A DNA stretch of 47,864 nucleotides from Methylomonas koyamae (lineage in GTDB: Bacteria; Pseudomonadota; Gammaproteobacteria; Methylococcales; Methylomonadaceae): assembly GCA_945877625.1 (NCBI GenBank), contig CAMCSF010000003.1, positions 1-47,864 on the forward strand, read 5' to 3'. A program made the position numbers and the translations under genes. This document shows positions 47,698 through 47,864 of the stretch, one piece after another. The notes under the pieces are model-generated. The model was not told the DNA's origin, did no database searches, and worked only from the letters and a program-made list of their open reading frames with translations. Every line of letters starts with the position of its first letter. The stretch's first letter is position 1.

Positions 47698-47864
47698 GCT
47701 CAGTTTTTAACACTGAAGCCAATCGAAAATTTTTTAAACCACCGATTTAGAGCTTAAAACCCGCTGTTATTACCTAATTGAGCAATTAAGCCTCAGCTTA
47801 CAATGCCAACCTATTCAATTAAGCCCAGAGCATTGCCGTGACATCAAACCCAGCCGCCTCCAGC

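Noticed and set aside
47838-47864. Possible GTG start of a plus-strand gene running off the window (VTSNPAASS...)
   Set aside because: Only nine codons visible and no convincing RBS; cannot be supported
1-47864. CRISPR array, tRNA or rRNA genes
   Set aside because: No regularly spaced direct repeats and no rRNA or tRNA-like segments recognised by eye; intergenic regions are short

Overview
This window carries a nearly complete polar-type flagellar gene block of a gammaproteobacterial type (about 0.6-30.8 kb), followed on the minus strand by a chemosensory cluster (about 31-47.1 kb). The plus-strand fli operon (fliF-G-H-I-J-K-L-M-N-O-P-Q-R) converges with a minus-strand flg operon (flgB-C-D-E-F-G-H-I-J-K-L). 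flgA-flgM-flgN and flhB-flhA-flhF-flhG-fliA-motC/motD follow on the plus strand. The chemosensory cluster reads, in transcription order: soluble receptor with two MCP signalling tips, triple-domain CheW, CheB, HEAT-repeat protein, CheR, CheY, CheA, STAS-like protein, CheY, CheZ-like protein, ParA-type ATPase, Aer-like PAS receptor, poly-HAMP receptor. It resembles the Vibrio cholerae cluster I (F9) cytoplasmic array system with its double-tip receptor DosM, here with an added ParA-like ATPase and CheZ-like protein. The most interesting observations are the sensor-less double-tip receptor plus ParA, the triple CheW, a FlhG-like protein without a Walker A motif, a receptor whose methylation-site glutamates read as lysines, a stand-alone FlhB C-domain, fliE transcribed away from fliF, and several dispersed palindromic repeats (one dRS3-like). 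All calls come from reading the ORFs and nucleotides by eye; no database search was run.
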